This document shows, one piece after another, positions 8,418 to 17,022 of a stretch of 64,000 nt of DNA. How positions within the stretch are numbered: position 1 is the stretch's first letter; each line of letters opens with the position of its first letter. The notes below the pieces were generated by a model that did not search any database, was not told where the DNA came from, and saw only the letters and a list, made by a program, of their open reading frames with translations. Origin of the DNA: Streptomyces sp. 549 (lineage in GTDB: Bacteria; Actinomycetota; Actinomycetes; Streptomycetales; Streptomycetaceae); assembly GCF_030124175.1 (NCBI RefSeq), contig NZ_JASKMT010000019.1, positions 1 to 64,000 on the forward strand, in the 5' to 3' direction. The position numbers and the translations under genes are program-made.

Positions 8418-9680
8418 TCAGCGCGGGGGGTCGAGCGTGCGCAGGACCAGGCCGCTGGCGGGCTTCGGACCGAACGAGGTGGACTTGCGGGGCATCATGA
8501 CGCCCTGCCGGGCCAGTTCGCGCACCGTCTCCTCCGCCACCGCCCGCATCAGCACCGCGCTGCCGCCGGTGCGCCGCGCCTGCTCCACGGCGCTCGCGGC
8601 GGAGTGGAGGTAGCGGACCGACGCCGGATCGTCCGGGACCTGCCACACCGGGCCCAGCAGGGCCGAGTGCAGTACGGTCGCGTCCAACGCCCGCCAGGCC
8701 GCGGGCCGGTCGGTGCCGACCGTGCGGGCGACCAGCGCCGGGTCCGGCCGGTCCAGCAGGTGGAACGAACCGTCAGCGCCCGCCAGTACGAACGCGGTAC
8801 CGGGTGACGCCGCCAGTTCCGCCAGGGCGTCGTCCAGCGAACCGGCCACCGGGCGGACCCGCAGGGCCCCGTCCAGCCGGTCCAGCGCCTCCGCGGCGGC
8901 GAGCCGCGGCAGCACGCGGTGGATGGCCTGAACCCGCAGGGGGTAGCGGGCGGTGTCCACCAGCAGCACCAGCCCGTGGGCCCACTCCGCGCTGTCGGGG
9001 TGCTCCTCCCGCAACCGCAGGTAGGTGGCCCACCGGTGGTGGCCGTCGGCGATGAGCGCGCTGCGCGCGGCGAGGTCGTCGTCCACCTCGCGCAGCGCGG
9101 CTGGATCGGTCACCGACCACAGGCGGTGGGCGAAGCCGTCCTCGGTGGTCGTGGCCAGCAGCGGCGGCCCGGCGGCGGTGCGCTCGACGACCGCGCCGGC
9201 GCCCGTCGGCAGGCCGTCACCGCGGTAGGACAGCAGCAGCGGCTCCAGATTGGCGGCCGTCTCCCGCATCAGCGCCATCCGGTCCGCCACGACGTCCGGC
9301 ATCACGTCCTCGTGCGGCAGCACCACGCCCTCCTGCGGCGGACTGAGCCGCAGGGCGCCGATCAGGCCGCGCTGCACCACCTCGCCCCGGCGCTGCTCGT
9401 AGACGTAGAGCGCCGGCTCCCGGTCGCGGACCAGGACGCCGCGCGACTCCCAGTCGCGCAGCGTCTCGGCGGCCTTGCGGTGTCGGGCCTCCGGGTCGGC
9501 GGAGTGCGGCAGGATCAGCCGGACGATGTTGAACTGGTCGGCGGTCTCCAGGTGGTGCACACCGTCCGGGCGGACCACCACGTCGTACGGCGGCGAGGTG
9601 ACCGAGGCGAGACTGCCGACCCGCTCCGGCGCGTAGCGCAGGCCGCGGAAGGGGGCGAGGGAGAGGCCGTCAGCGCACAT
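8418..9680 (-). CDS. DUF1015 family protein
   Basis: The 420-residue protein belongs to the DUF1015 family, whose members are widespread and of unknown biochemical role. Recognisable family features are the N-terminal PFRGLRYAP...SPPYDVV, the YVYEQRR segment, and the central IADGHHRWATYLRLREE motif with its conserved His residues. No signal peptide or membrane segment is seen, so it should be cytosolic. The ATG at 9680 has no Shine-Dalgarno but a TAGCAT box 6 nt upstream, suggesting a leaderless mRNA. It is divergent from the HAD phosphatase gene across 106 bp. Confidence 0.88.
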   Translation of the reverse strand: MCADGLSLAPFRGLRYAPERVGSLASVTSPPYDVVVRPDGVHHLETADQFNIVRLILPHSADPEARHRKAAETLRDWESRGVLVRDREPALYVYEQRRGEVVQRGLIGALRLSPPQEGVVLPHEDVMPDVVADRMALMRETAANLEPLLLSYRGDGLPTGAGAVVERTAAGPPLLATTTEDGFAHRLWSVTDPAALREVDDDLAARSALIADGHHRWATYLRLREEHPDSAEWAHGLVLLVDTARYPLRVQAIHRVLPRLAAAEALDRLDGALRVRPVAGSLDDALAELAASPGTAFVLAGADGSFHLLDRPDPALVARTVGTDRPAAWRALDATVLHSALLGPVWQVPDDPASVRYLHSAASAVEQARRTGGSAVLMRAVAEETVRELARQGVMMPRKSTSFGPKPASGLVLRTLDPPR

Positions 9681-9686
9681 CCGAGC

Positions 9687-9692
9687 ATGCTA
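9687..9692 (-). promoter_or_regulatory. -10 box of a likely leaderless DUF1015 mRNA
   Basis: TAGCAT on the minus strand ends 6 nt before the ATG at 9680, so transcription would begin at or next to the start codon. No clear -35 element is seen. Confidence 0.6.
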
Positions 9693-9786
9693 TGCCGCCC
9701 GCCGGTCCGCCGCTGGCCCGGGTGAGAGATGATCGGAATCCGACTGGATCCGAACCGTCCGACAACACCCCGGGAGCCGATCACCG

Positions 9787-10809
9787 ATGCTGCGATCCTG
9801 CGAGCAGCCCCTGCACCGGGCCTACGACACCGCCCTGCTCGACCTGGACGGCGTGGTCTACGCGGGCGGCGCCGCGGTACCGCACGCGGCGGAGTCCCTG
9901 GCGGAGGCCGCCGCGGCCATGCGGCTGGCGTACGTCACCAACAACGCCGCCCGCACCCCGCAGACGGTCGCCGACCACCTGGTGCGGCTCGGTGTGCCCG
10001 CCGCTCCCGAGGACGTCATCACCTCGGCGCAGGCGGTGGCCCGCCTGATCGCCGAGCAGGTGCCGGAGGGCGGCGCGGTGCTGTGTGTCGGCGGCGAGGG
10101 GCTGCGGGTGGCGCTGGCCGAACGCGGACTGAAGGTGGTCGAGTCCGCCGACGACGATCCCGTAGCGGTCGTCCAGGGCTACGGCGGGCCGGAGTTGGCC
10201 TGGGGCCGCCTCGCCGAGGCCGCACTCGCGGTGGGGCGGGGCGCCGCGTGGTTCGCGTCCAACACCGACCTGACCATTCCCAGCGGGCGCGGCATCGCAC
10301 CGGGCAACGGGGCCGCGGTGGAGGTGGTGCGGATCGCCACCCGCTGGATGGAGAACGCTCCCGAGCCCCAGGTGGCGGGCAAGCCGCAGCCGCCGATGCA
10401 CCGGGAGACGATCCTGCGCACCGAGGCGGTGCGTCCGCTGGTGGTCGGCGACCGGCTGGACACCGACATCGAGGGCGCGTCGGTGGGCGGAGTGGACTCG
10501 CTGCTGGTGCTGACGGGCGTCACCGACGGTGCACAACTGCTCGCCGCCGAGCCGCGGCACCGGCCCAGCTACGTCGCGGCCGACCTGCGCGGCCTGCTCA
10601 CCGCGCATCCGCAGCCCGAGGACGCGGGTGACGGCGGCTGGCGGTGCGGGGGCTGGACGGCTCGCGCGGGGGAGTCGGCGCTGCGGCTGACCGGTTCCGG
10701 GGAGCCGCTCGACGGCCTGCGCGCCCTGTGCGCCGCCGCGTGGTCCGCCGCCGGTGAGCGGGGGTGCGGCCTGGACGGCCGTCCGGCGCTGTCCGCACTC
10801 GGCCTGTGA
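9787..10809 (+). CDS. HAD-superfamily phosphatase (NagD type)
   Basis: This is a haloacid-dehalogenase-type hydrolase of the NagD/phosphoglycolate phosphatase subfamily. The nucleophile motif DLDGVVY has Asp19 and Asp21. VTNNAARTP is motif II, a Lys lies in AGKPQPPMH, and GDRLDTDIEGA is motif III that holds Mg2+. Residues up to about 262 form the normal family length. The last 75 residues, rich in Gly, Ala and Trp, are an extra tail with no recognised domain. The substrate is unknown, and sugar or nucleotide phosphates are likely. GGGAG lies 10 nt before the ATG. It converges on the siderophore-interacting protein gene, with no classical terminator between them. Confidence 0.87.
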   Translation: MLRSCEQPLHRAYDTALLDLDGVVYAGGAAVPHAAESLAEAAAAMRLAYVTNNAARTPQTVADHLVRLGVPAAPEDVITSAQAVARLIAEQVPEGGAVLCVGGEGLRVALAERGLKVVESADDDPVAVVQGYGGPELAWGRLAEAALAVGRGAAWFASNTDLTIPSGRGIAPGNGAAVEVVRIATRWMENAPEPQVAGKPQPPMHRETILRTEAVRPLVVGDRLDTDIEGASVGGVDSLLVLTGVTDGAQLLAAEPRHRPSYVAADLRGLLTAHPQPEDAGDGGWRCGGWTARAGESALRLTGSGEPLDGLRALCAAAWSAAGERGCGLDGRPALSALGL

Positions 10810-10852
10810 GCCTGGCGCATCCTGTGAGCCTGGCCGGGCTTGTGAGCCTGGC
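10805..10852 (+). repeat. Three 18-bp direct repeats repeating the stop codon
   Basis: TGTGAGCCTGGC occurs at 10805, 10823 and 10841, exactly 18 bp apart. The first copy contains the stop codon of the HAD gene. Because 18 is a multiple of three, each copy puts another TGA in the same reading frame, giving three in-frame stops in a row. Confidence 0.85.
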
Positions 10853-10876
10853 GGGGCAGAGCCGCGGCTGCCCGCG

Positions 10877-11776
10877 TCAGGCCGTCGCCGGCCCCGCGTC
10901 CTGTCCGGCGGTGCCGGTGCCCGCCGCCTCGGCCATCGCCTCGGCGCGGAGCTGCTCCTCCGAGGAGCCCAGGCGCCAGTAGCCGGTGAAGGTGACGGTC
11001 CGGCGGTCGAAGCCGCGGTCCCCGACCAAATGCCGGCGCAGGGCGCGCACGGCACCGGCCTCGCCGGCCAGCCACGCGTAGGGCGCACCGGCCGGCAGGG
11101 CGGCGGCGCGCACCGCGTCCAGCAGGTCCCGGCCGCCGCGGCGGCTGTCACCGTGATGGGTGAGCCAGGTGACGTGCATGCCGGGGCCGAGCGGGAGTTC
11201 CTGGCGGTCCGCCTCCTCCGGCACGGTGATCCACACATGCGCCCGGCTGCCTTGCGGCAGCCAGTCGAGGATGCCGCCGACGGCGGGCAGCGCCGTCTCG
11301 TCGGCCGCCAGCAGCAGCCAGTCCGCCTCCGGGGGCGGCCGGAACGCCACGCTCCTGTTGTCGGCCACAGCCGGTCCCAGCAGCACCGCGCGGTCGCCGG
11401 GGGACGCGCCGGCGGCCCACCGGGAGGCGGGGCCGAGATCGCCGTGCAGGGCGAAGTCGACGTCCACCTCCGGCGGTGACGTGCGCTGTGCGCGCACCGT
11501 GTAGGAGCGCATGACGGCCCGCTCGTCCTCCGGCACGGCCCGCCACCGGGCGAACCACTCGCCGCCCGCGTCCAGCGGCAGCACCGGGACCTGCTGGCCC
11601 GGGTGGGGCAGGAAGAGCGAGAAACTCTGGTCCCGGCCGCCGGAGGCGAAGTCGCGCAACTGCTCGCCGCCGAAGGTGATCCGGGTCAGTGACGGCCCCA
11701 GCCGCCGGACCCGGCTCACCCGCACCTCGAAGAAGCTGAAGGCGTCGGTGGCCGGTACGGCGGCTGAGGTGCTCAT
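10877..11776 (-). CDS. Siderophore-interacting protein (ferric reductase)
   Basis: This is a flavin-dependent ferric-siderophore reductase of the SIP/ViuB family, which frees iron from imported siderophores in the cytoplasm. The 299-residue protein has the FAD-binding RSYTVRAQR motif in its N-terminal beta-barrel and the C-terminal GYWRLG...EEQLRAEAMAE helix that is typical of the family. A TTG one codon earlier is possible, but ATG at 11776 has AGGGAG at a better distance. It sits 37 bp downstream of the siderophore-binding lipoprotein gene on the same strand, so both should share the iron-box promoter at 12916. Confidence 0.93.
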   Translation of the reverse strand: MSTSAAVPATDAFSFFEVRVSRVRRLGPSLTRITFGGEQLRDFASGGRDQSFSLFLPHPGQQVPVLPLDAGGEWFARWRAVPEDERAVMRSYTVRAQRTSPPEVDVDFALHGDLGPASRWAAGASPGDRAVLLGPAVADNRSVAFRPPPEADWLLLAADETALPAVGGILDWLPQGSRAHVWITVPEEADRQELPLGPGMHVTWLTHHGDSRRGGRDLLDAVRAAALPAGAPYAWLAGEAGAVRALRRHLVGDRGFDRRTVTFTGYWRLGSSEEQLRAEAMAEAAGTGTAGQDAGPATA

Positions 11777-11813
11777 CAACAGCGCTCCCTGCGGCGTTGG
11801 TCGGACGTGCCGG

Positions 11814-12836
11814 TCAGCTCAGCTTCTTGGCTTCCTGGATCGCCTTGGCCAGGTTCTCCAGCAGGGGCGCGGCGCCCGCGTAGGAGAAGCGCGGCACGGC
11901 GTCCCACTCGGTGACCTGGCCGGCCTTGACCGCGGGCAGCTTCGTCCAGGTCGGCTTCGAGGTGAGGTCGGCCGGCTGGAGGGTGCCCGTACGGTTGTCC
12001 ATGATGATCAGGTCGGCGTCGTACTTGTCGGCGTTCTCCCAGCTCAGGCTCTCGAAGTAGTCGCCCTCGTCCAGGTCCTTCGGTACGACGATGTCGACAC
12101 CCAGCTCCTTGAAGTACATCAGGTCGCTGGAGATCTCCGGGTTGGACACGTAGAAGGTGTCGGCCGCGCCGGAACCGGCGAGCACCCGGATGCCGCTGGA
12201 CTTCGCCGTCTTGCGCAGCGTCTCGGCGGCCTTCTCGAAGCGGGCCTTGGCGTCGGTGACCTTCTTCGCCTTGAGGTCGGCGCCGAGGGACTCGGCCAGT
12301 TCCGCGTAGCGCCGCACGGGCTCGGTCAGCGGCACCCGGCCGGTGGTGATGACGGCGCTCGGCGCGAGCTTGAGGATCTTGTCCTTGCTCTCGTCCGGCA
12401 CGTACCAGAAGGAGTCGGGGTCGTACATGTGGGTCACCAGCAGCTCGGGCTTGAGCTTGGCGTACTTCTCGACGCTGAACTCGCCCCAGACGTTGCCGAG
12501 GATCTCGACGCTGTCGACGGGCAGGTCGCCCGCGGTCGGGTCCGGCTTGCCGTTCTTCAGCTTCGTCTCGCCGAAGACGCCCACGAGTTCCTTGTCGAGG
12601 CCGTAGTCGTACAGAGCCGCCGCCGCGCCGGTGAAGGCCACGACGCGCTGCGGACGCGAGTCGGCGGTGACCTTCTTGTCGCGGTCGTCGGTGAACGACC
12701 AGGACTTCTCGGCGGCCGCGTCCGATCCCGAACCACCGTCGCTGCCGCAGGCGGTGACCACAGCACCCAGGCCCAGGGCGCCGCCGGCGGCGAGCAGCCC
12801 GCGACGGGTGAGGTGAGAAGCTCGGGATGGGGACAT
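11814..12836 (-). CDS. Iron-siderophore-binding lipoprotein
   Basis: This is the substrate-binding protein of an ABC importer for ferric siderophores (FecB/FepB-like periplasmic-binding fold; anchored outside the membrane). The 340-residue precursor has a twin-arginine-type start (TRRGLLAAGG, Arg11-Arg12) followed by the lipobox VTAC with Cys30 as lipidation site, then a Gly/Ser linker. QRVVAFTGAAAALYDYG begins the mature fold. An ATG ten codons earlier exists, but 12836 has a good GAAGG ribosome site. It is transcribed away from the permease genes, and the shared control region carries a near-perfect iron box. Xenosiderophore or desferrioxamine uptake is likely. Confidence 0.94.
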   Translation of the reverse strand: MSPSRASHLTRRGLLAAGGALGLGAVVTACGSDGGSGSDAAAEKSWSFTDDRDKKVTADSRPQRVVAFTGAAAALYDYGLDKELVGVFGETKLKNGKPDPTAGDLPVDSVEILGNVWGEFSVEKYAKLKPELLVTHMYDPDSFWYVPDESKDKILKLAPSAVITTGRVPLTEPVRRYAELAESLGADLKAKKVTDAKARFEKAAETLRKTAKSSGIRVLAGSGAADTFYVSNPEISSDLMYFKELGVDIVVPKDLDEGDYFESLSWENADKYDADLIIMDNRTGTLQPADLTSKPTWTKLPAVKAGQVTEWDAVPRFSYAGAAPLLENLAKAIQEAKKLS

Positions 12837-12915
12837 AGCGGTGCCTTCTTCCGGAAAACGATGCACTCAGGATGCACTTCGACGAGGACGCACGGGGCTG
12901 CGGCCCCGACGGCAG

Positions 12916-12934
12916 TTAGGTTAACCTAACCAAA
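12916..12934. promoter_or_regulatory. Iron box in divergent siderophore-uptake promoter
   Basis: The core TTAGGTTAACCTAA (12916-12929) is a perfect palindrome, and the 19-bp window matches 16 of 19 positions of the DmdR/IdeR consensus. It lies between the lipoprotein gene (leftward) and the permease operon (rightward), so one repressor dimer could control both. Confidence 0.92.
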
Positions 12935-12990
12935 GCTAATATTCAGCGGCCGGTTCGGAACAACCCGTCGGCCCCCACTGGAGCCCACCC

Positions 12991-14058
12991 GTGTCACTCA
13001 CCAAGTCGCCTCGTGTGCAACGGGGTTGGACTGCCGACGTGCCCCAGCTCGGGGAGCCGTCGTCCTCCAGGCGCAACCGGCAGCGAGCGCTCGGCCTGCT
13101 GGCCGCCGTTGTCGCCCTGGCCTTCGTGGTGGTGCTCAGCTTCGCGCTGGGCGCCCGCACGATGTCGCTGGGCGACGCATGGCTGGGACTCACCGACAGC
13201 TCCGCCGCCACCTACACCGTCGTGCACGACATGCGGCTGCCGCGGACCCTGCTCGGCCTGCTCGTCGGCGTCGCCCTCGGCCTCGCCGGCTGCGTGATGC
13301 AGGCGCTCACCCGCAACCCGCTGGCCGACCCCGGCCTGCTGGGCATCAACGCCGGCGCCGCGGCCGCCGTGGTCACCGCGATCTCCTTCCTGGGCATCTC
13401 CACCTTCAGCGGCTACGTCTGGTTCGCGTTCGCCGGCGCCGCCGCGGTCTCCGTCCTCGTCTACGCCGTCGGCGGCGGGCGCGGCGCCACACCCGCCCGG
13501 CTGGCCCTGGCCGGCACCGCGCTGAACGCCGCGCTGCTGTCCTACGTCAACGCCGTGCAGCTGCTCGACAAGGCGTCCCTGGACCGGATGCGGTTCTGGA
13601 CCGTCGGCTCGCTCGCCTCCGCCGAGTTCTCCACCGTCGTGAAACTCGCCCCCTTCATCGCCGGCGGCGTCATCGTCACGCTGGCCCTCGCCCGGCCGCT
13701 GAACGCGCTCGCGCTCGGCGACGACTCGGCCCGCTCGCTGGGAGCCGACCCCGCCAAGGCCCGCACGGGCGCCATCGTGGCCGTCACCCTGCTGTGCGGC
13801 GCGGCGACCGCCGCGTGCGGCCCCATCGTCTTCATCGGGCTGATGGTGCCTCACCTCGTGCGTTCGCTGACCGGCCCCGACCTGCGGTGGATGCTGCCGT
13901 ACTGCGCGGTGCTCGCCCCGGTGCTGCTGCTGGGCGCCGACGTCCTGGGACGGGTGCTGGGCAGGCCCGGCGAACTCCAGGTCGGCATCGTCACCGCGGT
14001 CCTGGGCGGACCGGTGTTCCTCTACTTCGTCAGGCGACGCAGGATGGCAGTGGTATGA
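12991..14058 (+). CDS. FecCD-type siderophore permease, first subunit
   Basis: This inner-membrane subunit of the ferric siderophore ABC importer has 355 residues and about ten predicted transmembrane helices. It has the family signatures RLPRTLLGLLVGVALGLAG and RNPLADPGLLGINAGA near the N-terminus and the coupling segment GLMVPHLVRSL near the C-terminus. A hydrophilic N-terminal extension of about 35 residues precedes the first helix. The start is a GTG at 12991 with GGAG 9 nt upstream. It overlaps the second permease by 4 bp (ATGA). Confidence 0.94.
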   Translation: MSLTKSPRVQRGWTADVPQLGEPSSSRRNRQRALGLLAAVVALAFVVVLSFALGARTMSLGDAWLGLTDSSAATYTVVHDMRLPRTLLGLLVGVALGLAGCVMQALTRNPLADPGLLGINAGAAAAVVTAISFLGISTFSGYVWFAFAGAAAVSVLVYAVGGGRGATPARLALAGTALNAALLSYVNAVQLLDKASLDRMRFWTVGSLASAEFSTVVKLAPFIAGGVIVTLALARPLNALALGDDSARSLGADPAKARTGAIVAVTLLCGAATAACGPIVFIGLMVPHLVRSLTGPDLRWMLPYCAVLAPVLLLGADVLGRVLGRPGELQVGIVTAVLGGPVFLYFVRRRRMAVV

Positions 14059-15083
14059 ACGCACTCCGACTCGGTTCCTGGTCCGTGCGGTACCGCCCCA
14101 GGGCCCTGCTCTCCGGCCTGCTGCTCCTCGTGCTCGCCCTCGGCATGGCGGTGCTCGCCATCGGCACCGGCGACTACCCGCTCTCCCCGGCGGAGGTCCT
14201 GCGGACCCTGGCCGGCGGCGGGGCGCCCGCCGACGCCTTCATCGTCAACGAACTGCGACTGCCCCGCGTGATCACCGGCCTGCTCGTCGGTGCCGCGCTC
14301 GGCCTGTCCGGCGCGGTGTTCCAGTCCCTGGTGCGCAACCCGCTGGCCAGCCCCGACATCCTCGGCTTCACCCACGGCGCGGCCACCGGCGCGCTGCTCG
14401 CCATCTTCGTCATCGGCGGCAGCAGCCTCGCGCTGGCCGGCGGCGCGCTGCTCGGCGGCCTCGCCACCGGCCTCGCCGTCTACCTGCTGGCCTGGCGCGG
14501 CGGCCTGCACGGCTACCGGCTGATCCTCATCGGCATCGGCATCGCCGCCATCCTCACCGGCGTCAACGGCTATCTCCTCACCCGCGGCCAGGTCTTCGAG
14601 GTCAGCCGGGCCGTGCTGTGGATGACCGGCAGTCTCGACGGACGCGGCTGGGAGAACGCCGTGCCGCTGCTCGTCGTCCTGGCGGTGCTGCTCCCGGTGG
14701 TGCTGCTGGGCTGCTCACGCGGCCTGCGCATGCTGGAGATGGGCGAGGACGCCGCCTACGCGCTGGGTGTGCGGGTCGAACGGGTGCGCGTGACGCTGCT
14801 GGCCTCCGCGGTGCTGCTCGCGTCCTTCGCCGCCGCCGCGGCCGGCCCGGTCGCCTTCGTCGCGCTCACCGCGCCCCAGCTCGCCCGCCGCGTCACCCGC
14901 GCCCCCGGTCCCAACCTGGTGCCCGCGGTGCTCATGGGCGCGGCGCTGCTGGTGAGCGCCGACTGGCTGGCCCAGCGCGCCCTCGTCGGTCAGCAGCTGC
15001 CGGTCGGCGTCGTGACCGGTGTGCTGGGCGGCTGCTACCTGGTGTGGCTGCTGGCCACCGAACGCCGAGCGGGACGGATCTGA
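14055..15083 (+). CDS. FecCD-type siderophore permease, second subunit
   Basis: This second membrane subunit (342 aa) forms the heterodimeric channel with the preceding permease. Family motifs are RLPRVITGLLVGAALGLSG, RNPLASPDILGFTHGA and the cytoplasmic FVALTAPQLARRVTR that contacts the ATPase. The ATG at 14055 overlaps the stop of the previous gene, so translation is coupled. It is part of the operon that starts at the iron box. The ATPase gene follows after 2 bp. Confidence 0.94.
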   Translation: MNALRLGSWSVRYRPRALLSGLLLLVLALGMAVLAIGTGDYPLSPAEVLRTLAGGGAPADAFIVNELRLPRVITGLLVGAALGLSGAVFQSLVRNPLASPDILGFTHGAATGALLAIFVIGGSSLALAGGALLGGLATGLAVYLLAWRGGLHGYRLILIGIGIAAILTGVNGYLLTRGQVFEVSRAVLWMTGSLDGRGWENAVPLLVVLAVLLPVVLLGCSRGLRMLEMGEDAAYALGVRVERVRVTLLASAVLLASFAAAAAGPVAFVALTAPQLARRVTRAPGPNLVPAVLMGAALLVSADWLAQRALVGQQLPVGVVTGVLGGCYLVWLLATERRAGRI

Positions 15084-15085
15084 CC

Positions 15086-15931
15086 ATGGCGAACCCCATC
15101 AAGAACGGAACCCCCGACATGCGCCACGCCGAGGACGGATCCCGGCTCCGCGGTGAGCGGCTGACCCTCTCCTACGACCAGCGCACCATCGCCGAGGACC
15201 TCACCGTCGCCATCCCCGACGACTCCTTCACCGTCGTGGTCGGCCCCAACGCCTGCGGGAAGTCCACCCTGCTGCGGGCCCTGGCAAGAATGCTCAAGCC
15301 GAAGACCGGCACCGTGCTGCTGGAGGGCGGCGACATCCACGCCCTGCCCGCCAAGCAGGTCGCCCGCACCCTCGGCCTGCTGCCGCAGTCCTCCATCGCG
15401 CCCGACGGCATCACCGTCGCCGACCTGGTCTCACGGGGCCGCTACCCCCACCAGGGCCTGCTGCGGCAGTGGTCGAAGGAGGACGAGCGCATCGTCCAGG
15501 AGTCGATGGCGGCCACCGGCGTCGCCGAACTCGCCGAGCGCTTCGTCGACGAGCTTTCCGGCGGCCAGCGCCAGCGGGTGTGGATCGCGATGGCGCTCGC
15601 CCAGCAGACCCCGCTGCTGCTGCTCGACGAGCCCACCACCTTCCTCGACATCCAGCACCAGATCGACGTGCTCGACCTGTGCGCCCGCCTGCACGAGGAG
15701 CAGGGCCGCACTCTCGTCGCGGTACTGCACGACCTCAACCACGCCGCCCGCTACGCCACCCACCTGATCGCGATGCGCGGCGGCCGGGTCGTCGCGGAGG
15801 GCAGGCCCGGCGACATCGTGACCGCCGCACTCGTCGAGGAGGTCTTCGGGCTGCGCTGCCAGGTCATCGACGACCCGGAGAGCGGAACACCGCTGGTCGT
15901 CCCGGCCGCCCGGAAGCGGGCCGCCGTGTAG
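15086..15931 (+). CDS. Siderophore ABC importer ATPase (FecE type)
   Basis: This ATPase subunit of the ferric siderophore importer (281 aa) shows Walker A GPNACGKST at residues 53-61, signature LSGGQRQRVW, Walker B LLLLDEPT and the switch His in LHDLNHA. It shares the operon with the two permeases just upstream. The ATG at 15086 is favoured over longer in-frame forms because it directly follows the permease stop and gives the family length. The TAG stop forms part of a -10-like box for the next gene. Confidence 0.94.
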   Translation: MANPIKNGTPDMRHAEDGSRLRGERLTLSYDQRTIAEDLTVAIPDDSFTVVVGPNACGKSTLLRALARMLKPKTGTVLLEGGDIHALPAKQVARTLGLLPQSSIAPDGITVADLVSRGRYPHQGLLRQWSKEDERIVQESMAATGVAELAERFVDELSGGQRQRVWIAMALAQQTPLLLLDEPTTFLDIQHQIDVLDLCARLHEEQGRTLVAVLHDLNHAARYATHLIAMRGGRVVAEGRPGDIVTAALVEEVFGLRCQVIDDPESGTPLVVPAARKRAAV

Positions 15932-15934
15932 CGT
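15929..15934 (+). promoter_or_regulatory. -10 box of likely leaderless small-protein mRNA
   Basis: TAGCGT overlaps the stop codon of the ATPase gene and lies 7 nt before the ATG at 15942. This would let the small protein, and perhaps tlyA and nadK behind it, be transcribed apart from the iron-regulated operon. Confidence 0.55.
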
Positions 15935-15941
15935 CGAGGGC

Positions 15942-16193
15942 ATGGACCAGCCCATGCCCGGCGGCCAGCCGGGCCACGCCACGACCGCGGCGGACGGGGA
16001 ACCGGCCGCCCGTCCCCGGCCGCCGCGACCGGGGACGGTGCCGACCGGCAACGCCGAGGTCGACGCCCAGCTCCGCAGGCTCGACGACGCGGACCACCTC
16101 GCCGTCTCCGGCCACCTGGACGTGTACGAGGATGTGCACCGTGGACTGCGTTCCACGCTGACCGCCCTCGACCAGCACGACCCCGGGAGTTGA
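15942..16193 (+). CDS. Small conserved acidic protein, unknown function
   Basis: The 83-residue protein has a Pro-rich disordered first half and a C-terminal helix (NAEVDAQLRRLDDADHLAV, then VYEDVHRGLRSTLTALD). I recognise the pattern as a short protein commonly found upstream of tlyA in Streptomyces, but no function is known. The helix with heptad-like Leu and Ala spacing could mediate dimerisation. It starts 10 bp after the siderophore ATPase and ends 7 bp before tlyA. Confidence 0.75.
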   Translation: MDQPMPGGQPGHATTAADGEPAARPRPPRPGTVPTGNAEVDAQLRRLDDADHLAVSGHLDVYEDVHRGLRSTLTALDQHDPGS

Positions 16194-16200
16194 ACCGCAG

Positions 16201-17022
16201 GTGGCCGTATCCCGCCCACGCCGCAGCCGACTCGACGCCGAACTGGTGCGCCGCAAGCTGGCCCGCTCCCGCGAGCACGCCGCGCAGCTCATCGCCGCCG
16301 GGCGGGTCACCGTCGGCGGCACCACCGCGGCCAAGTCGGCCACCCAGGTGGAGACCAGCGCGGCGGTCGTCGTCCGCGAGGACGCGGACGACCCCGACTA
16401 CGTCTCGCGCGGCGGCCACAAGCTCGCCGGCGCGCTCGCCGCGTTCGCGCCGCTGGGCCTGACCGTCGCCGGGCGCCGCGCGCTCGACGCCGGGGCGTCC
16501 ACCGGAGGCTTCACCGACGTGCTGCTTCGGGCCGGCGCCGCGCACGTGGTCGCCGTCGACGTCGGTTACGGACAGCTCGCCTGGCCGCTTCGCAACGATG
16601 AACGTGTCACTGTCCGCGACCGTACCAACGTCCGGGAGCTGACAGTCGATACGCTCGGAGGACAACCGGTGGAACTAGTCGTGGGCGACCTGTCGTTCAT
16701 CCCGTTGGGGCTGGTGCTGCCGGCCCTGGTGGGATGCTGCACACCGGACGCGGATCTCGCGCTGATGGTGAAGCCGCAGTTCGAGGTCGGCAGAGAACGG
16801 CTGGGCAGCGGCGGCGTCGTGCGCAGCCCGCAGCTGCGGGCGGAAGCGGTGCGCGCGGTCGCCGAGCGTGCCTCCGCTCTCGGGCTCGGGGTGCGGGGAG
16901 TCACCGCGAGCCCGCTGCCGGGACCGTCCGGCAACGTGGAGTACTTCCTGTGGCTGCGGGCCGGGGCACCCGAACTCGACCCGGCCGACGTCGACCGTGC
17001 CGTTGCGGAGGGCCCCCAGTGA
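16201..17022 (+). CDS. tlyA: TlyA-family rRNA 2'-O-methyltransferase
   Basis: TlyA enzymes methylate the 2'-OH of rRNA nucleotides in 16S and 23S rRNA with S-adenosylmethionine, which affects capreomycin sensitivity in mycobacteria. The 273-residue protein has an N-terminal S4 RNA-binding domain (RLDAELVRRKLARSREHAAQ, residues about 7-60), then an FtsJ-like Rossmann domain with LDAGASTGGFTDVLL as SAM site and KPQFEVG near the end. Older annotations call the family haemolysins. The start is GTG at 16201, with GGGAG 11 nt upstream. The stop overlaps the nadK start by 4 bp. Confidence 0.93.
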   Translation: MAVSRPRRSRLDAELVRRKLARSREHAAQLIAAGRVTVGGTTAAKSATQVETSAAVVVREDADDPDYVSRGGHKLAGALAAFAPLGLTVAGRRALDAGASTGGFTDVLLRAGAAHVVAVDVGYGQLAWPLRNDERVTVRDRTNVRELTVDTLGGQPVELVVGDLSFIPLGLVLPALVGCCTPDADLALMVKPQFEVGRERLGSGGVVRSPQLRAEAVRAVAERASALGLGVRGVTASPLPGPSGNVEYFLWLRAGAPELDPADVDRAVAEGPQ

